Source of the DNA: Spinacia oleracea
Taxonomy: Eukaryota > Streptophyta > Magnoliopsida > Caryophyllales > Amaranthaceae
DNA: 64,000 nucleotides
Direction of reading: 5' to 3'
NCBI RefSeq assembly: GCF_020520425.1
Contig: NC_079487.1
Coordinates: forward strand, 107,356,141 to 107,420,140
Positions 58,870 through 64,000 of the stretch are shown one piece after another; position 1 is the stretch's first letter; each line of letters opens with the position of its first letter. The position numbers were made by a program, and so were the translations under genes. The notes below the pieces were generated by a model. The model was not told where the DNA came from, searched no databases, and worked only from the letters and a program-made list of their open reading frames with translations.

Positions 58870-59297
58870 CCACTAATAAACCTTAGGCTAGGCAAGTATG
58901 GGTAATCTCAGCTAGATTTGAAGAGAAGGAGGAAGACGAAAGGATTTGCAGAGCAAATCCATCGCCATAAGGCAAGACATAGCTGGGAAAGGGGCAAAAG
59001 ATTTTTTAGGGTTTTATTTCTCTCTCTAGAAACCACTAGTCTCTCATGTTTCGCTCTCATCTCCCTATTTTTTACTCCAATTACTGTATAAGGGGTATTT
59101 AGCTTAACTCGATATAAATTACTAGACAACCTATTGTATTAGTATTTGGTGTATTAAGTATTGAAATTGGGGTATTTTATGTATTATTGAAAGTCGAGGG
59201 GCATTTGGTGAATTATGCCAAAATTCGGGGGGTATTTCATGAAAAATCCGTAAATAAAAAGTTCTTAATCTAGTATTAAGCCAAATACCCCTATCGC
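58870..59297. other. Possible promoter/leader of the small ORF and AT-rich spacer
   Basis: 58900-59000 is purine-rich on + (CT-rich on -), like a plant leader for the minus-strand ORF. 59085-59260 has repeated GGGGTATTT units. No other coding region seen. Confidence 0.35.
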
Positions 59298-59660
59298 CAG
59301 GGTTATCAAAATCGTGATTCTACTTTGAATCGGAAGGGACAATTAGAATCGAATCGTGAAAATCGAATCGTAGAATCGTAAGATTCAGATTCTATACGAA
59401 CAAGATAATCAAGATTGTATTCTGAAAATTCATTTAAAATGCTTATATTATAGGTAAAAAACTTAATAATTTAAATATATAGTTGTTTAATATCTAAATA
59501 AGCAATAATTAACAATATTTATCTATTAATAACTTTCTCAACGTGATTTGAATTTATGAGGTTTTCGCTAGTCAAGAAAAAAGTGTAGAATCGTGTAGAA
59601 CCGTAAATCGAATCGTTGACAATATTTAAATCGTAGAATCTTACGATTTTCATAACCTTG
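59298..59660. mobile_element. hAT-type MITE, 363 bp
   Basis: Seen: exact 8 bp duplication CCTATCGC at 59290-59297 and 59661-59668. Ends CAGGGTTATCAAAATCGTGA and TTACGATTTTCATAACCTTG are inverted repeats with few mismatches. The interior has AATCGAATCGTGAAAATCG-like repeats and no coding. Confidence 0.95.
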
Positions 59661-60091
59661 CCTATCGCAATTTGCAAAGTCTTCTCCGCCCCTTAAAAAG
59701 AAGAAGGCAAATTCTTCACCAAACATGTAATAATACGGAGTATAATGTACTCCGTAGTAGATAGAGTGGATCTATATCTGCTCATCTATCACTATATACT
59801 AAAAGAGACATCAGGAATGACACGTGTCATTTCCTGGTGCGATTTTTTCCCATCAAAATGTTTTTATTTTTATTTTTTTACTTTAAAATAAATAAATTAC
59901 ATTATATTTTTTAGAAAACTAAGATAAAAATATATTTTAATTACCATAGATGTGTATTATTTTAATGTAGTTAGTGGGAAATGTGTAAAAGGGTGGGGTT
60001 GGGGGAGAGTAGGGGTTGAATTTTTAATTATTTTTTGTATGGAGTAGGGGGTAGGTGGGTTAATAGGGGTGGAGTGAGAAATAATATAATA

Positions 60092-60125
60092 CTAGGTGGA
60101 TGCCCGTGCGATGCACGGTTTATTT
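60092..60125 (-). mobile_element. Helitron 3' end on the minus strand
   Basis: On the minus strand: AACCGTGCATCGCACGGGCA (hairpin), TCCAC, CTAG at 60095-60092, T. Its hairpin is the same as that at 9819-9833. No matching 5' end was found. Confidence 0.6.
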
Positions 60126-60347
60126 TTTCTTTTGGGTTATTATCATAAGGATATGTACGACAGATGGTTTAGAATTTAGATGATTGTCAACATCAATTCT
60201 ATCGATCATTATTATTAATTATCTATATTTTAAATTTTACCTTTAAAAGTACACTATATTTTTACCATAACAACAATTTATGAGAATCCTATAAATCATA
60301 ATGCTTAATAATGAAATTGCTACACACCTTTTGTAGGTGGTACACTT

Positions 60348-61108
60348 CATCAGATTTTTATCCCATAATTTATTGTCCTTGTAAGGATAAATTGTTTTTT
60401 ACCACCTAAAAAAATCAAAAATTTGTTTTTTACCACCTAAAAAAATAAAACTTGTATTTTACCACCTAACAAAACAATAAAAATTGTTTTTTACCACCTC
60501 AAAAATGGAAAAGTTGAAGAAACCGTTACGTGGGACAACTACTCATGTGAGTTGCCTCGAGTTGACATATGCTATTGCTACTACTTTGCATTTGCTATGC
60601 TGAATTTCCTATTTTCTTTGCTATCTGCTTACGGACAGATATGAGATTCTATCAAGAACAGTAGCCAGAAAGATAGTTAGGTGCTTTAGCACATTTAAGT
60701 AGAGCAATAACGGGGTGATTTGAGTCTACCAAGAACAACACCTAGAAAGATAGGTTGTTTATTAAAGTAGCAGAGGAATTACGGAGAGATTTGAGATTGC
60801 AGCAAGAACAGAAACAAGAAATGGTAGGTGCCTAGCTCTTAAGACACTGCAAGAGGATATGTCTCTTAATCAGTATTTTTTAACATGCGTATTTAAGAAG
60901 AAGCAATAAAAGAGAATAACTTCATAACGGCTCGTTATGGACATAACGGCTTCTTCAATTTTTCGTTTTTAGGTGGTAAAAAATAACTTTTATTATTTTT
61001 TTAGGTGGTAAAATACAAGTTTTATTTTTTTAGGTGGTAAAAAGCAATATTTCTATTTTTTAAGGTGGTAAAAAACAATATGTCCTTATTGTAAACTTGA
61101 TGAAATAA
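60348..61108. mobile_element. Inverted-repeat element with arrays of TTTTACCACCTAAAA, about 760 bp
   Basis: Seen: the left arm (60348-60510) has four TTTTTACCACCTAAAAAA-type units, and the right arm (60960-61108) has four TTTTTAGGTGGTAAAAAA units in opposite orientation. The outer strings AAGGATAAATTGTTTTTTAC and AAGGACATATTGTTTTTTAC also correspond. The inner borders carry ACCGTTACGTGGG and CATAACGGCTTC. The middle 450 bases show no gene. Long, repeat-built terminal arms fit a Mutator-type or foldback element. A third, partial copy is at 63720-63840. Confidence 0.75.
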
Positions 61109-61487
61109 TTGTTATAAACTTTACCATAGCTTTAATAGTACATAGTACTACGTCCAAGAGCAAAAAATATTATTGGCCATGACTTAGATAGGTAATAGAC
61201 TAAATTGTCTATATCGAAAAATATAGAATCCACACCATGTAAAATTCTTCAATGAGGACGATGCCAAACAATTCTTTAAGTCTAACGTTTTACGGAATGA
61301 AACCATTATATGGAGAATATACCTGCAATGGCTGCAAATCATTTATTAATTAAAAAGCAATAAACAAACAATTAGGGCTACTTTTTTTTAATACTTGTTA
61401 AAAAAAATCATGAAATCCTATCTCTATCATTCTTAAAATATATTTTGTATACGTTAATACCCTACACAGTACGAAAATATTTGTTAG

Positions 61488-61772
<285 letters not shown>

Positions 61773-62034
61773 TAAGGAATCATAATTATTTTAAACCAAA
61801 ATTTTTCTTTACAAAGTTATCTTTTCAAGAAATTTTCAATTTTATCTTATATTTTTCAAGATTTTTTCATGGAAAATTTCAATACTTATCTAAAAATTTT
61901 ATATTTTTATTTTATTATTTAAAATGGTGGCGTTACCATTTAATTTTGTAACACGAAAATCCTATGTGTACGCTCTCATTGCTCTCCAAAAAACTCCCCT
62001 TTATTTATATATATATTAGATTGTTAGAATATTT

Positions 62035-62111
62035 CCATTTTTAGAAACAGGTTAAGTATTAAGGGACGACCCGATAAGGAAAACAGGTCAAGTATTCCGG
62101 GACGGAGGGAG
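62035..62111. mobile_element. Stowaway-like MITE end fragment
   Basis: CAAGTATTCCGGGACGGAGG and GAG followed by TA. A related GGTTAAGTATTAAGGGACG string lies 40 bases to the left, so two right ends seem stacked. No left end found. Confidence 0.6.
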
Positions 62112-62591
62112 TATAAAAAATATTGATAAATGAACTTCTAATGTCAGTCTACTATTAATAATATAATACTACGTACATGGCAACTGACAAGTAATAATGT
62201 TAATTAATTAAAATAATAATACATGGTAAGTAGACTAACATACTACGTATAAGTTTATTTATCAAGATTTTACTCAATTCAAAATATGTTGTATTTGACT
62301 AACTCGGTTATGCTCGGGTCTTTTCGAAAATTAGTCTTTTGAGTCATTCGGGGTTTGGTTAACGTTGTTAGATCGTTCTACATACAAGTAAACAACTATA
62401 ATTTTTAACTTTATATAGTAATATGCAAATTTAGTTCATTTGAATATTTTTTTTTAACACAACTTTGAATTTATACTTTTTCATATATCTTTTTTACTTT
62501 CATGTTTTCTTAATATCACAAGTCTTTTAGTTACTATTAAAATAATAAATTGTTTTAGTAGTAGCCGTGCGTTGCACCGGCCTTAAACTAG

Positions 62592-62855
62592 TTGGCACCT
62601 AAACAATAACGTAATTTCTATTTCATGGTCTTGCTTGTCTAATAAGAAGTATATTTTTCCCAAGGTGATACATGCCATCCCTGGTTACTAATCCAATAAG
62701 TAATAGATACTCTAATAGGTATATAGGAAAAAAATTAAAAAATTCAAAGGTGAAGTAATTAATTTGTAGCAAAGGTGAAGATCGATATTCATTATATTTA
62801 TGTTAGTAGCCAGGGAAGGGCAGGGCAGGGCAGGGCGGGGTGAGCCGGAGTTTGT
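62592..62855. other. 3' flank of the terminal gene
   Basis: AT-rich, with a short (GGGCAGGGCAGGGC) run at 62815-62835. Probably 3' UTR and spacer of the minus-strand gene. Confidence 0.35.
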
Positions 62856-64000
62856 TTAACCAGATATGATTCCAGCAAGCAAGTCTCGAGTCTCATACGT
62901 CAACGGCCATTCAACGCCAGATAGTCCAACAATCACTGAAGTTCCTGTTTGTTCGTCAGAGGCCTTATAGGGGTTAATTGCCGGACAACAAGGGTCATCC
63001 AATTTCTTTTCAATCCTTTCCCAGTTGAGGCAGTTGAATTTGCTTATTGGGCCACACTCTGCGTAAACCTGCGTCAATCGATAATAACCCACATAAGTTA
63101 AAGTTGTGTGTTGACGATGGTACTACTACTTAGTGATAAATGTATTATATTAAGAGTATTAAACTAGCAAGTACGAGGAATCTTTACTACTCCTTTTATA
63201 TATTAAAAGGCGTTCTTAAGAATGTATACGTGTCACTTCCTACCATCTTAGCCAACCACAACTTATGTTACATCTTTCTACATAAACATATATATTCTTT
63301 TGACGTTAAATAATACATTAAACAAAAGTGAATGCAAAAAAAAAAGTAATGATTACTTAATTTATAAATGTTCCGTTATTACTTTTCTTGCTTAAGCCTC
63401 AAAAACAAAAAACAAAAAACGGTGTAATAAATCAACTAATTTCGAAGAAAAGTATCCAACTTTGTTTTGATTTTCGAATGTGGGGTTTCATATTTGGGAA
63501 AGTTGTTGATCGGCCACTAATCTTGTGTCACCACCGTAATTCGATGTCATTTGATGTCAACAAAGACTCTATCTATATGTGCACATATTATAAAAATAAA
63601 TAAACCCGAATAAAAGTAAGAAATCGGGGCAACGCCCGGGCCACACACTAGTTCTAACATAAAATGAGGTGCTATAAAATACTTTAAACAAGGTTAATTA
63701 ATTATTTTGAAAAAGTATTGGGGTAAAATGTTTTTTACCACCTAAAAAATTTGATAAATTGTTTTTAACCACCTAAAAGAATAAAAATAAAATAAAAATT
63801 ATATTTACCACTTCTTAACCGGAAAGATTGACGGAAACGTTATGTACTTACCCTTTTCCCCTTACCCTGAGAGTCGGCCCAAGCAAGGAGCCACCCACAA
63901 TCAACACAAGCAATATTCTTGCCAGTATACAACACTGCCGCCTTGAGGCCATCATTGGACACGCCTACTTGCACCAATTGCAAGATACTTGTACCCACCA
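62856..64000 (-). CDS. Unidentified plant protein, last two exons (runs off the right edge)
   Basis: Exons on -: 64000-63852 (partial) and 63068-62856. Donor AAAAGG|GTAAGTAC and acceptor GACGCAG|GTTTAC join in phase 0. Seen: VGTSILQLVQVGVSNDGLKA, AVLYTGKNIACVDCGWLLAW, ADSQGKGKR | VYAECGPISKFNCLNWERI, EKKLDDPCCPAINPYKASDE, then a hydrophobic-tail-free end ETRDLLAGIISG. A closer donor (CTCAGG|GTAAGG) would shift the frame and was rejected. The Cys pairs (CVDC, ECG, PCCP) suggest disulphides or metal binding. I do not recognise the family; it does not look like a transposon protein. The 780-base intron is filled by a Helitron and part of an inverted-repeat element. Confidence 0.7.
63181..63651 (+). 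mobile_element. Short Helitron in the intron of the terminal gene, 471 bp
   Basis: Seen: A|TCTTTACTACTCCTTTTAT at 63181, TATATTAAAAGGCG, and ACGTGTCA within the first 60 bases. At the other end are a hairpin CGGGGCAACGCCCGGG, CCACACA, CTAG at 63648-63651, then T. Fits A|TC...CTRR|T with no target duplication. Non-autonomous. Confidence 0.65.
63720..63840. mobile_element. Partial copy of the ACCACCT inverted-repeat element
   Basis: Three units like GTTTTTTACCACCTAAAAAA, then GACGGAAACGTTATGTAC, which corresponds to the inner border of 60348-61108 (GAAACCGTTACGTGGG). Only the left arm is present. It lies directly next to the splice donor at 63851. Confidence 0.65.

Overview
The window is nuclear DNA from a flowering plant. 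It has spliced genes with GT..AG introns, plant-specific families (ANTH adaptor, F-box, TPLATE-complex subunit, tau-class GST), a nuclear tRNA-Arg gene, a mitochondrial atp6 insertion and a dense load of plant transposons. The repeat style (Stowaway-like MITEs ending in GGGACGGAGGGAGTA, many TACTCCGTA strings, the sequence of one solo LTR) reminds me of Caryophyllales such as spinach or beet. That assignment is inference, not something the sequence proves.

Layout. 1-219 is the signal-peptide end of a carboxylesterase-like gene that runs off the left edge. 1000-1312 is a fragment of mitochondrial atp6. 1666-10901 is Helitron territory holding a well-bounded 5,555 bp CACTA element (2502-8056, target duplication TAT) that carries gene scraps, including a leucine-rich-repeat piece. 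10902-17724 is gene-poor and holds tRNA-Arg(CCG), a poly-T/poly-A hairpin, mirrored Helitron ends around a Copia fossil, a LINE remnant and MITEs. 18000-21180 is a clathrin-adaptor gene (ANTH family, ECA4/ECA2 type) with a leader intron. 24420-25571 is an intronless F-box gene. 27980-30169 is an apparently intact three-exon hAT transposase gene. 33650-37065 is a complete five-exon gene for LOLITA, the small longin-like TPLATE-complex subunit. 37430-38590 is a LINE tail and a MITE.

38905-53916 is the most striking object: a 15 kb Mutator-like element with no obvious terminal inverted repeats, bounded by a perfect 11 bp direct repeat. It carries two convergent multi-exon genes, a ULP1-type (C48) protease-like gene on + and a FAR1/MULE transposase on -. 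Its introns and spacers are filled with the motif ATGTTCAA, mostly on the + strand whichever way the gene runs. It was later hit by a hAT MITE (42840-43496, target duplication ATTGGAGG) and by a 2.7 kb solo LTR (49076-51743, target duplication TATCT).

54130-62591 is a stack of nested elements: three hAT-type elements with 8 bp target duplications (one holding a solo LTR), a small unknown ORF, and a Helitron-like segment carrying a tau-class GST exon fragment. 62856-64000 holds the last two exons of an unidentified gene on -, its intron filled by a Helitron and part of a second element.

The likely host genes are the carboxylesterase-like gene, ECA4-type adaptor, F-box gene, LOLITA, tRNA-Arg and the 3' terminal gene. 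The two membrane-traffic genes both act in clathrin-mediated endocytosis; nothing else suggests a functional cluster. Exon joins were read by eye from splice sites and frame and have not been checked against transcripts.
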